Below, in pieces: positions 1 through 7,196 of a DNA stretch of 24,720 nt. This DNA is from DATADD01 sp046262355 (lineage in GTDB: Bacteria > Actinomycetota > CADDZG01 > WHSQ01): NCBI GenBank assembly GCA_046262355.1, contig JBHEMX010000073.1:1-24720 (forward strand), written 5' to 3'. Position 1 is the first letter of the stretch; the number at the start of each line of letters is the position of its first letter. The position numbers and the translations under genes were made by a program. The notes under the pieces are model-generated. The model searched no databases. It was not told where the DNA came from and saw only the letters and a list, made by a program, of their open reading frames with translations.

Positions 1-1
1 A

Positions 2-169
2 CGCGGGCTGAAGGCGTGTAACTGTGAGTGGCGCTTCGAGCACGCGGTCCACAACCTGCTCAAGATCAGGACCTCGGGCAGTTGGGCGGCACCGAAAACG
101 CGCACCCGACTCCCCGCGTTGCGAGAACAACGGATCGCCCGGGTATTTCGCTGTCCCGGCCCTCACTGA
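2..169 (+). pseudogene. C-terminal fragment of a probable DDE transposase
   Basis: An open frame enters from the left edge and stops at TGA 167-169 (55 codons visible). The early residues RGLKACNCEWRFEHAVHNLL resemble the C-terminal helix of IS1182/IS4-type DDE transposases (the pattern ..G L..V...W.....A.HNLLKL). The catalytic part would lie outside the window, so intact versus truncated cannot be judged; the remaining tail looks unrelated to the family and suggests a shifted or decayed end. It lies on the host side of the left attachment repeat. Recognition is from memory of the family pattern only. Confidence 0.4.
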
Positions 170-227
170 GCTATTTCTGCGACAGCCTCTGACGTGGACT
201 TTTGCGCATCGCCGCTGGTCTTCTATG

Positions 228-272
228 TAGCAGGGCGGGAGGGACTCGAACCCCCGACCACCGGTTTTGGAG
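228..272. repeat. attL: 45-bp attachment repeat (3' half of tRNA-Trp)
   Basis: Identical over 45 bp to 13436-13480. It covers the anticodon loop to 3 nt past the 3' end of the tRNA (on the minus strand). Identity stops at 273, where the other copy continues into the D arm, so this copy cannot make a tRNA. This is the far attachment site left by integration at the tRNA anticodon loop, the usual crossover region for tyrosine recombinases. Confidence 0.9.
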
Positions 273-528
273 TCTGAGGTCGCCGTGTTTCGTCGTTCCG
301 GGCCATGCGCATCGGTCCTGGAAGGCCGCTGTTTCCGACCGGCAGTCATGTCGTCCCGTGGTCACCTGGAGCATCCCGTGGCGCTCGATTCGTTGGAAAT
401 CCCGTTGGAAACGTGCTCGCTCCATGGCGGGACGAATGAAGCCCGAGCTAACCACGGGGACCCCCCAGTCGCACAGCGGGGCGCACTCAGGGCGTCTGCG
501 CACGGGCGGGTGGGTCTCAGACTCGGCT
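273..528. other. Left-end non-coding region of the element
   Basis: About 256 bp between attL and the first gene. Open frames on both strands look like chance GC-rich frames: no Shine-Dalgarno and no recognisable protein. The only structure I can point to is the CGTTGGAAA pair at 391-411. The position fits the arm region where integrase and excisionase bind. Confidence 0.5.
391..411. repeat. Two CGTTGGAAA repeats, 12 bp apart (possible integrase arm sites)
   Basis: CGTTGGAAA is present at 391-399 and 403-411. The same 9-mer in the same orientation recurs at 13356-13364, 72 bp inside the right attachment repeat. Short repeated sites near both ends of an integrated element are typical of arm-type binding sites of tyrosine integrases. 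No binding evidence is available. Confidence 0.4.
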
Positions 529-1062
529 TCACGCGTTGGATGAGGCAACGATGTTGAGGGCGAGCCCACCAAGGATGAGGGTCGCGGCCATGATCTGAGG
601 GCGCAGTCCCGACCAAGTGACCGCCTGAAAACGCTCGGCCATCGCCTTGTCCTCCTGTTCGCGGGCCACCGCCTCGTCTTGGTCACCTTTCTTTCGTTCG
701 CGAGCTTCCTGCTGCACGGACTTGTGCAACCGTTCGTCTCCCCTCTCTAACTCCTTGATGTGACCCTGGAGCCGGACGAGCTTGCCCTCGGTGTCAAGCT
801 GATCCCAGGACGGGGCCACGCTGAGGACAGCATCCGCATCTGATGCCATGTTCACCTCATCGGTCGCTTCGACGTTGATCGATACGCCCCGCTGACGACC
901 AAGGGCTCGGCTAACTGCCTGGCGTGCGCGGCTGACGCGGCGACCGATTTTCGTCGGTGGGAGCCCGAGGTCCTTGCGGCTCTTGACCATGCCGCCGATC
1001 AGGACACAGACCCCGGCGAACTGCAGGACGTTACCGAGAATCTGGAGGTCATTCCAGGTCAC
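529..1062 (-). CDS. Two-TM coiled-coil protein of unknown function
   Basis: Frame of 177 aa from GTG 1062. The frame stays open upstream, but the extra N-terminus is Pro/Gly/Arg-rich and unlike a protein, while the GTG gives a clean TM start. Residues about 6-26 (LGNVLQFAGVCVLIGGM) form one membrane segment. A long charged middle rich in K/E/R/Q (about 105-150) looks coiled-coil, and residues about 157-174 (MAATLILGGLALNIVASS) form a second segment near the C-terminus. Both ends would be anchored with the middle in the cytoplasm. No enzyme motif was seen. It is transcribed away from the HIRAN gene and ends 256 bp from attL. The start is uncertain (TTG 1068 is also possible). Not recognised as a named family. 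Confidence 0.65.
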   Translation of the reverse strand: MTWNDLQILGNVLQFAGVCVLIGGMVKSRKDLGLPPTKIGRRVSRARQAVSRALGRQRGVSINVEATDEVNMASDADAVLSVAPSWDQLDTEGKLVRLQGHIKELERGDERLHKSVQQEARERKKGDQDEAVAREQEDKAMAERFQAVTWSGLRPQIMAATLILGGLALNIVASSNA

Positions 1063-1233
1063 CAGCAAACGGTACTCGCTCGGCCAGTTGGGGGGGCATC
1101 GCTTGCTGATGTACTTCCGGCAGGCGGTACCCTCGTCATCGGGCGGACGGGAGGCGTGGGCCGAGGCGCTCCGCCGTGAGGCCCCGAGAACGGCCGTGCC
1201 TCCTGTCCCGCTCCGTGGAGGGGGACCGTACTT

Positions 1234-1734
1234 ATGGACTGGCTCGACAGGCTCAGAGGGAACCAGCCCGCTCACGGGCGCTCTCGTGCCGAGCCACCTC
1301 CTCCCCCTGCTTCGTCGTCGCCTCCCCCTCCGCCCTCACGGGAGCCCGCGACCGTGATGCTCAACGGGGGCATGGCCCTCCAGGTCGTAGGCGAGTCGTA
1401 TTACCAGGACGCCCTTGAACAGGTATGCGGAGGGCGTTGTGAGGAAGGAGCGAGCGAAGAAGTGATCGCGGCCCTGGTGCTGAACCCCGACAACACTTGG
1501 GATCCGAACGCCGTGTCCGTCGAAGTCAACGGAAAGCGCGTAGGCCACCTCCCGCGCACGGCAGCGGAGGCATATCAGCCGGTCGGTAAGCACCTCGCCG
1601 AGCTAGGGATGGTCGGCGTCTGCAACGCGTACATCGCTGGCGGCTGGGAGCGTAAGAGAGGGAAGGACAGGGGTCATTTCGGAATCAGCCTCGATCTCGC
1701 AGCGCCAGAGAACTGCCTACCCGAAGGGCTCTGA
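1234..1734 (+). CDS. HIRAN domain protein
   Basis: 166 aa from ATG 1234, preceded by GGAGGGGG at 1216-1223. Residues about 1-40 are a Pro/Ser-rich linker. From about 50 the sequence follows the HIRAN pattern: VVGESYYQDAL, then a strand with LNPDN..DPNAVSVEVNGKRVGHLPR, then a Y-Q-P helix. HIRAN domains bind 3' single-stranded DNA ends in HLTF/Rad5 helicases and also occur as stand-alone bacterial proteins, often in mobile or defence settings. There is no helicase domain in this chain, but a large helicase lies 0.5 kb to the right in the opposite orientation. A role in recognising damaged or replicating DNA is inference. Confidence 0.75.
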   Translation: MDWLDRLRGNQPAHGRSRAEPPPPPASSSPPPPPSREPATVMLNGGMALQVVGESYYQDALEQVCGGRCEEGASEEVIAALVLNPDNTWDPNAVSVEVNGKRVGHLPRTAAEAYQPVGKHLAELGMVGVCNAYIAGGWERKRGKDRGHFGISLDLAAPENCLPEGL

Positions 1735-1875
1735 CTCGCAAGGCCAGACTTCCGCCTGGGCTCGTTTCGCAACTCCACAAACACGGACGATCTCCGCCGC
1801 TCCCCTCACCTCCCGAGTTTCCAGACCTGCGCGGCAGGCTTGAACGCCTATCTCCTTGGCGAAACCCTCCAAGGC

Positions 1876-1900
1876 TTCAAGCGGGCGCTGCCCGCTTGAA
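1876..1900. repeat. Perfect 11-bp hairpin
   Basis: TTCAAGCGGGC (1876-1886), 3-nt loop GCT, then the exact complement GCCCGCTTGAA (1890-1900). There is no T-tract on either side, so it is not a standard intrinsic terminator. It lies 142 bp past the HIRAN stop. It could be a transcript-end structure or a protein-binding palindrome. Confidence 0.6.
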
Positions 1901-2034
1901 CGGGCCCCGCCGTGCTCGCTCATCGGCGCAATCTGGAGCGCCTTGTCGCCCAACTCGAACCGGGCGCTGCCCACCGAGGGGGAGTTAAACCTAACGGGCT
2001 AAACCGGGCGGGTCGGTGTCCCGTCGTCGGTTCG

Positions 2035-2060
2035 CTCGAGCAAATCGCTCGAGACTTTTT
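2035..2060 (+). terminator. Possible weak intrinsic terminator after the HIRAN gene
   Basis: CTCGAG (2035-2040), 7-nt loop, CTCGAG (2048-2053), then ACTTTTT to 2060. The stem is only 6 bp and the T-run five, about 300 bp past the HIRAN stop, so this is weak. Confidence 0.22.
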
Positions 2061-2229
2061 GAGGCCGATCGTGACGTCGCAGCGGCGACCTCAGCACGCT
2101 TGCTAGGGCTTGTACTGCGCCCCGTTCACGTAGACACCCACCGCCACTTCGTTGAGCGCCCAGGTTTCGGGGCAGCGGGACACGCCCCGGCAGGAGTGGT
2201 GGGCTTATTGAGCGCATTGCACTTGAGAG

Positions 2230-5200
2230 TTACAGACCCTCGACGCCAAGGGCGCGTAGGCAACGGAGGCGGTCTGGCTTCAGTTCATTTCGTCGAGCCC
2301 GAGCCCGAGTGTTGCTGAGCCACCTTCCGAGTCTTACGCCGTCCTGTTCATGGTCGCGAGGGACTCTCGCGTCCCCATATCGCTGCACGTAGCGCGTGAG
2401 AGCCCTTAATCCTGTCTCCCAAGCGGCATCATTCGCATTCCACACCCAACCCTTGATCTGATCGAGACGCGGCGCTCGCTCTGGATCGTCACGATCACGA
2501 TGTCGCGCATTGTTAACCCACGCTCTCAGTTCCACTCCGTTCTCGACCCAATCTCGGGGCGGAGATGCATGACCTTCCCGGTTAGCGAAGCGCTCCAGCG
2601 CGATGAAGCCCCGTTCCCATGCTGCATTTTTGGCATGCCAGGTCCACCCCGTGATCCTTTCTAAGCGAGTAACCCGCTCAGGCCGGACTCGATCGCGACG
2701 CCTTACGTTGCTGACCCACGTGCCGAGGGGAAAGCTGTCCTCCATCCATCCTTTAGGTACATCAGCATGTCCCTCCCGACGCGCGAATCGTTCCAATGCC
2801 ACATAACCCTCTTCCCATCTTGCGTCTCGAGCATTCCATTGCCAGCCCACCACACTTGATAGTTCCGAGATTTGCTCTTTGGTTAAGGTCCCCTTAACTC
2901 GGCGCGCTCTCTGGTTGATAACCCACGCGCCCAGGGCAAAGCCGTCTGGTTCGATATGTGCTCGAGGCACAAGAGCGTTGCCGTGCCGCTTGGCATAGCC
3001 GGCAAGGCGCGCCCGGCCATCACGCCATGCTTCCGCCCGAACGTCCCAGACCCAATGAGGCAGTTGCTCGAGTCGAGACACTCGTTCCTCACTCAACGGC
3101 CCTTTCCGATGAAACACCCTTTGGTTATGAACCCAAGACCCCAGAGGAAAGCCGTCGTCATCGATGAACGTCGCCGGCACGTACGCGTCACCCTTTCGCT
3201 CGATGTAGTGGACGAGATGTCCCAAACCCTCGTCCCATTCCGCTGCAACAGCATCCCAAGCCCACTTTGGGAGTGAGTTCAGGCGCTCAATGCGGTCGGG
3301 AAGAAGTTCTCCTCGCTTAAAGAGCCTCCGTTGCCAGGCGACCCAAGTCCCAAGGCGTCGGTTGGCTTCAAGATGCATGGATGGGACCCTCGAGTGACCT
3401 TCTCGCGCCACGAACCGAGCCAGGAGCCCGAACATGAATTCCCACTCAGAGGTCGTGTTCTCCACCAAGCGCACATGAAACGCGTCCGCGAACTCGGGGG
3501 TGACGCTTGTGGGAAGGTCAATCTCGATCTTTCGAGGCGTTCGCCCAGTCGTGCCTCGTCGTCCGAGTGAGCGGCGCAGTTCATCGAGTTCCTCGGCGAG
3601 ACTGTCGTCATGGGCTCGAAGCGCCTTCAGCACATCCCACACGGGCTTGAACACGGACTGTATTAGAGCGTCGTCAGCGTTGTCCCAGCGGGACGCGAAC
3701 ACGGGAAGAACTACGGTGCCATGCGTCTTCTCTTCTGCCCTACGGATGGCTCTCCCCACCGCCTGCACAATGTCGATTTGTGATCGCCTTGGGTCTACGA
3801 ACGCCACTCCATCGATGCTGGGAACATCTACACCCTCCGTCAGGCACCGAGCATTCGACAAGACTCCACGCTCGAGAGCGCCGAGGTCACGGAAGCCGCC
3901 GAGGATCACATCACGGTCTCCACTTGGCATCTCTCCAGATATGTACCGGGTCCACAGCACACCTCTAGGTCGCTTTCGCGGTGGGAGCCAGTTGAAGACC
4001 GACGGGAGCGAAGTCGCGAACCGACGGGCATTCGCAACGCGGCCGTGAAATGACACTACGCGTCGCAGGCTATACCGACGCATCGCCTTAATAACGCCGA
4101 GTTGTAATGCCACCGTCCTGGCGTCCTTGATCTCCTCATCCCCTAGAACGATGAAACGGCCCGTTCGTGCGTACTCCTTCCAAGTGTCGTCATCGACTCC
4201 CACGATCAGCACCCTGTAATCCGACAAGAGCTTCCGATCTATCGCCTCAGAGAAGCCAAGCGTATGGAAGGCTGGACCAAATACGTCTTCATCATCCATT
4301 GACGCCACTTCCAGTTCTGCTTCCCCCGCCTCGCGACGAATACGATTCGTGAAGTACTTCGGCGTGGCGGTCATAAACAGGCGACGCCTCGCCAGAATGC
4401 GGCCTCCATCAAGAATCGTGGCGAAGTCGCCTCGCACTAGTCCCACGCATCGATGTGCCTCATCTGCAATTGCAAGGTCAAACCACGGCACACGATTACG
4501 GTTGAATGCCGCGGCTATTTGCGGCGACGAATGATACGTGGCGAAGATGACACTCACACTCCGTTTCCGCAGAAACGACGCGATTTCGTCGGGGTCCGTC
4601 GTAGCGGGGAGCCCCAGATCGGCCGTTCTTGACATGAAGTCGTCCTGGCCTCGTACCGTGTCATCGGAGCAGACAGCAAGATACGAGAAGTCGCGAGCCG
4701 AATTGTGCGTCCATTCCCGCAATGTCTGAGACAACAGGGATAGCGAGGGCACGAGGACCAGAGTCCTCCTCGACTCTAGCCGCTCCGCAACCCAGAGCCC
4801 CACGAGTGTCTTTCCTGTGCCACATGCCATGATCACTTGTCCCCTGGCTGACTCCCGGAAGCCCTTGGCGACTGCTGAGATGGCCTGACGGTTATGCGGG
4901 AAGGGCTTTTTCCGCTGGGGATGCCTGGCGTAAAGACGCTCAGGCGACGAAGGCCAGTCAACCGCGGACCTCTCGAGATCAGCAAGAAGTACTCGGCCAA
5001 CCGGCTTCTCCTGAGCCTTGATCATGTCCCAGGCGTTGCGTCCAACGTGGTTGGTAGTCCCGATCAAGAGGCGGAAAGCGAACTCTCTCCGGGCGGACGC
5101 AGTAAGGAATGAGTCGATATCCCGTTTGCTGATCCACTCATCCTGCTGGTAGGCCTTAGCCTGTATCGCCCAAAGGCTGCCATCACAAGTCTCGGCCACG

Positions 5201-5382
5201 AGATCGATCCCGAGGTCGCGACCCGATCGCCCGGGCCAATCCTTCCAAAGCCGCACTCGCCGAACTTTGCGTCGATAAACAGGATCACTCGTCAAGAACC
5301 ATCGGCAGATGCGCTCGAACTGATCGCCTCGGATGTTGCGATCATCGCTAAGACGCGAGAGCAGTTCCTCAACGCTGGCCAG
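2230..5382 (-). CDS. Mrr-type nuclease + DEAH helicase + six HA repeats
   Basis: 1050 aa if begun at CTG 5382. The first standard start (TTG 5295) would cut into a conserved-looking N-terminal helix (RGDQFERICRWFL). In order: an Mrr/restriction-endonuclease-like domain (about 25-110, with D60 in GIDLVAE and Q74-A-K76 as the likely D...QxK site); an SF2 helicase core with ACGTGKT (186-192), DEAH (307-310), TAT (338-340), TEGVDVPSIDG (about 515-525) and QAVGRAIRR (540-548); then six helicase-associated repeats of about 67 aa (about 647-1047), each built as W..G...L..F/Y..R.G...VP....LG.WV...R. Related nuclease-helicase proteins are ATP-driven DNA-processing enzymes, some in defence loci. No methyltransferase lies beside it, so a classical R-M system is unlikely. 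Codon use is visibly less GC-rich than its neighbours. Substrate unknown. Confidence 0.85.
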   Translation of the reverse strand: MASVEELLSRLSDDRNIRGDQFERICRWFLTSDPVYRRKVRRVRLWKDWPGRSGRDLGIDLVAETCDGSLWAIQAKAYQQDEWISKRDIDSFLTASARREFAFRLLIGTTNHVGRNAWDMIKAQEKPVGRVLLADLERSAVDWPSSPERLYARHPQRKKPFPHNRQAISAVAKGFRESARGQVIMACGTGKTLVGLWVAERLESRRTLVLVPSLSLLSQTLREWTHNSARDFSYLAVCSDDTVRGQDDFMSRTADLGLPATTDPDEIASFLRKRSVSVIFATYHSSPQIAAAFNRNRVPWFDLAIADEAHRCVGLVRGDFATILDGGRILARRRLFMTATPKYFTNRIRREAGEAELEVASMDDEDVFGPAFHTLGFSEAIDRKLLSDYRVLIVGVDDDTWKEYARTGRFIVLGDEEIKDARTVALQLGVIKAMRRYSLRRVVSFHGRVANARRFATSLPSVFNWLPPRKRPRGVLWTRYISGEMPSGDRDVILGGFRDLGALERGVLSNARCLTEGVDVPSIDGVAFVDPRRSQIDIVQAVGRAIRRAEEKTHGTVVLPVFASRWDNADDALIQSVFKPVWDVLKALRAHDDSLAEELDELRRSLGRRGTTGRTPRKIEIDLPTSVTPEFADAFHVRLVENTTSEWEFMFGLLARFVAREGHSRVPSMHLEANRRLGTWVAWQRRLFKRGELLPDRIERLNSLPKWAWDAVAAEWDEGLGHLVHYIERKGDAYVPATFIDDDGFPLGSWVHNQRVFHRKGPLSEERVSRLEQLPHWVWDVRAEAWRDGRARLAGYAKRHGNALVPRAHIEPDGFALGAWVINQRARRVKGTLTKEQISELSSVVGWQWNARDARWEEGYVALERFARREGHADVPKGWMEDSFPLGTWVSNVRRRDRVRPERVTRLERITGWTWHAKNAAWERGFIALERFANREGHASPPRDWVENGVELRAWVNNARHRDRDDPERAPRLDQIKGWVWNANDAAWETGLRALTRYVQRYGDARVPRDHEQDGVRLGRWLSNTRARARRNELKPDRLRCLRALGVEGL

Positions 5383-5387
5383 CGAGC

Positions 5388-5393
5388 CCTCCT
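5388..5393 (-). promoter_or_regulatory. Shine-Dalgarno AGGAGG that supports a CTG start
   Basis: Perfect AGGAGG on the minus strand, 5 nt upstream of CTG 5382-5380. No ATG, GTG or TTG exists in frame between the upstream stop (TGA 5400-5398) and TTG 5295. That TTG has no comparable ribosome site. This decides the helicase start in favour of CTG, or else points to a mutated start codon. Confidence 0.6.
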
Positions 5394-5602
5394 GCTGTCA
5401 AGCGACGGATGCCCCTGACTCTACCTGTAGGCATCGCCTGGCTCTGGGCACGAACGTGCAGGCCGGTGGGACTCTGGAGCGTTCGCCACCCGCCAGCAGG
5501 AAGACGACGACGAGCAGCAAGCGAGATGCCCTAGCGACCTCCCTCGGTCCGGGGTCAGACGAGAGTACGGCTCCCCAGGGGAGCGATGGCTAACAGCCCC
5601 CT

Positions 5603-5656
5603 TGTACACGGGTACTTTGACTAATACCCTTGCAAAACATAGACTCCACGTGTACA
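5603..5656. promoter_or_regulatory. Inverted repeat flanking a promoter (operator candidate)
   Basis: TGTACACG (5603-5610) and its exact complement CGTGTACA (5649-5656) bracket the -35/-10 pair of the RHH gene. Each arm includes the palindrome TGTACA. Arm spacing centre to centre is 46 bp. RHH proteins commonly bind such short palindromes and autoregulate, so self-repression is a fair inference. Confidence 0.5.
5617..5645 (+). promoter_or_regulatory. Sigma-70-type promoter of the RHH gene
   Basis: TTGACT (5617-5622), 17-bp spacer, TAGACT (5640-5645): 5/6 and 4/6 matches to the consensus at ideal spacing. The start codon of the RHH gene follows 40 bp after the -10. Confidence 0.6.
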
Positions 5657-5684
5657 GTCAGGCGACCCCGTGGAGGGAGCGCAC

Positions 5685-6095
5685 GTGGACATCACCGTGT
5701 ACTTGCCCGACGACATCGGAAAGAGGGCCAAGGAGGCGGGGCTGCCTTTCTCGCAGCTATTGCGGGGGGCGGTCCACGCCGAACTAGAGAGGAGAGAAAG
5801 AGTGGCGGAAACCCTTAGCGACATCGAGTCGTATGAAGTCCCCATCCAGACCCCGGAGGGCTCCATGGTGATCGGGCGTATAACCGGGAAATTTATCGCC
5901 GAGGCCACTCGATCCGGCGTGGACGTCTACCTCACCAGCGACCGGCGTGTTCTCATCTATGACCAGCGCCGCGAGCAAGTAGAAGATGTGACCCACAACC
6001 CCGCGGCCGCCTTCGAGTGGTTCAAGGACCGAGACGTGGACGCCTACATATCTGCCATGGAGGCGATCGGCGAGTCGCCCGTCATCGACCTATAG
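5685..6095 (+). CDS. Ribbon-helix-helix protein with a C-terminal sensor-like domain
   Basis: 136 aa from GTG 5685, chosen because GGAGGG (5672-5677) sits 7 nt ahead of it; the earlier GTG 5670 would overlap that site. Residues 1-40 (VDITVYLPDDIGKRAKEAGL, then FSQLLRGAVHAELERR) have the short strand plus two helices of an RHH/CopG-Arc DNA-binding fold. The rest (about 55-136) contains the strands YEVPIQTPEGSMVIGRITGK and VYLTSDRRVLIYD, and ends ESPVIDL, somewhat like the tail that names the EXLDI family; that link is tentative. It could be an antitoxin-like repressor, but no toxin gene is adjacent. A clear promoter and flanking inverted repeat suggest autoregulation. It is convergent with the replication operon. 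Confidence 0.75.
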   Translation: MDITVYLPDDIGKRAKEAGLPFSQLLRGAVHAELERRERVAETLSDIESYEVPIQTPEGSMVIGRITGKFIAEATRSGVDVYLTSDRRVLIYDQRREQVEDVTHNPAAAFEWFKDRDVDAYISAMEAIGESPVIDL

Positions 6096-6211
6096 GGCCG
6101 CCCCTCGCTCGTTAGGAGCCCGCCACGAGATGCCGTAGCTGAGAAGTAAAGGTTCCCGCGCCTCCTTTTCCGGACGGCCCGATTTCGGGGTTGAGTGGGA
6201 GGAAGTGGTCA

Positions 6212-6227
6212 AACGTGGAACCACGTT
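6212..6227. terminator. Hairpin between convergent RHH gene and replication operon
   Basis: AACGTGG (6212-6218), AA, CCACGTT (6221-6227): a perfect 7-bp inverted repeat in the 223-bp gap between the two convergent stop codons. It has no T-tract on either strand; a transcript-end role rests on position only. Confidence 0.3.
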
Positions 6228-6318
6228 CGACTCGGGGCGATTGTCGCCTCGGTTGCCGTGAGGGCCGGACCGCGCCGAGCGCCGGAGAGGACCACTCGAC
6301 ACGGCCCGCTGCCCACGC

Positions 6319-6774
6319 CTACTTCCGCTTCACTCTCACCTTGACGGTGCGGCCGCCCGATCGACTCTTGACCGGCGCTCCGTGTGCGTCGACCGCTACT
6401 CGCTGCGACGTGGTCGGTGACGGGCGGGTCGGCGTCACCGACGGCATCGAAGGGGCAGCGGCGACCGGTGTGCCCTGGGCTGCGCGCCGCTGGACGTCCA
6501 AAAACTGCCGAGTAGGCAGATTCGGATCGGCCAAGTAATGGTGCCAGGCCATTTCCCACGATCGGCGGTCGTCTTGCAACTCGCCGAATCGCCACTCGAA
6601 GTCGGCAAGCGTCTCGCTGTCCGCGTCGCTGTACCGGTCGATTAGCTCGGCGGCTTTCGCTCGGTCGGGCTCGCGCGCGATGCGAGGCCACGATCTCGGA
6701 TCGGCGCGCCGGAGGGCTGCGATCTCTATGCCCGACGCACTCGTCAGAGGCTCGCTCCATCTTGGCTCGTTCAT
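6319..6774 (-). CDS. Small basic-tailed protein of unknown function
   Basis: 151 aa from ATG 6774; AGGAGG lies 7 nt upstream, so the longer frame to 6882 is not needed. The start overlaps the stop of the previous gene by 4 nt (ATGA), showing translational coupling; it is the last gene of the leftward run. The centre is charged and helical (DFEWRFGELQDDRRSWEMAW), followed by a Pro/Thr-rich stretch and a very basic end (KSRSGGRTVKVRVKRK) suited to nucleic-acid contact. No family recognised. Confidence 0.65.
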   Translation of the reverse strand: MNEPRWSEPLTSASGIEIAALRRADPRSWPRIAREPDRAKAAELIDRYSDADSETLADFEWRFGELQDDRRSWEMAWHHYLADPNLPTRQFLDVQRRAAQGTPVAAAPSMPSVTPTRPSPTTSQRVAVDAHGAPVKSRSGGRTVKVRVKRK

Positions 6775-7196
6775 GTGTCGTCCTCCTTGCTCGTTGCGAC
6801 TATCCGCTCCATAAAGGCCTGGACCGGGCTGACGCCGGGCGGTTGCCAGCGGCGGGGGCTGGGCCAACAGAGTTGGTGCCACGACGGCTCGCCCTCTGCG
6901 TTCGCTCGGGCTTCGTGTTCGGCGGCTTCCTGCTCACACGCCTCGGCGAAGTCGTCCATCTTGAACCACGAGCGGGCGACGTCCGCCGCGCCGCGGGCCT
7001 CGTGGGCTCGCTGTCGATTCGTCACCGGCGGCGGTTGCCATGCGACGGTAGATCGCCCGTCCATGCGCTCTTGGATCGCCGCGTACATGTGCCGCAACTT
7101 CTCGGTAAGGATGAGGCTCGCCTCGTCGGCGACCTCGAAGCGAGTTTCGGGCTGCGCATGGAGCCGGTCGACACGTTGTCGCTGGCGATCACTCAC
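6771..7196 (-). CDS. Unknown helical protein in the replication operon
   Basis: 141 aa from GTG 7196, which overlaps the stop of the upstream HTH gene by 8 nt and has GGAG 8 nt ahead. Mostly charged helices (ILTEKLRHMYAAIQERMDGR, FAEACEQEAAEHEARANAEG), then a Trp/Pro-rich segment and a short acidic tail. No motif or membrane segment. The coupling on both sides ties it to the replication genes. Not recognised. Confidence 0.6.
   Translation of the reverse strand: MSDRQRQRVDRLHAQPETRFEVADEASLILTEKLRHMYAAIQERMDGRSTVAWQPPPVTNRQRAHEARGAADVARSWFKMDDFAEACEQEAAEHEARANAEGEPSWHQLCWPSPRRWQPPGVSPVQAFMERIVATSKEDDT

Larger units (their letters stand above)
1735..2229. other. Non-coding interval between convergent HIRAN and helicase genes
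   Basis: About 495 bp with several short frames on both strands, none with a Shine-Dalgarno or recognisable protein. It contains a strong hairpin (1876-1900), the 12-mer CGGGCGCTGCCC twice (1882-1893 and 1961-1972) and a weak terminator-like structure (2035-2060). It separates two convergent genes, so it should hold both transcription ends. Confidence 0.5.

Noticed and set aside
273..557. Plus-strand frames starting in attL and running into the left end
   Set aside because: They start within or beside the attachment repeat, lack ribosome sites and show no protein-like segments.
1717..1974. 85-aa frame antisense to the end of the HIRAN gene
   Set aside because: Overlaps a supported gene, covers the strong hairpin, and has no recognisable family.
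2230..5382. Type I or III restriction-modification system
   Set aside because: No methyltransferase or specificity subunit in the element; the HA repeats are not specificity domains of those systems.
5402..5532. Short hydrophobic peptide (SRLLLVVVFLLAGG...) just upstream of the helicase on the minus strand
   Set aside because: Only TTG/GTC-type starts, no spaced ribosome site, and the sequence after the hydrophobic run is not protein-like. Could be a leader peptide but unsupported.
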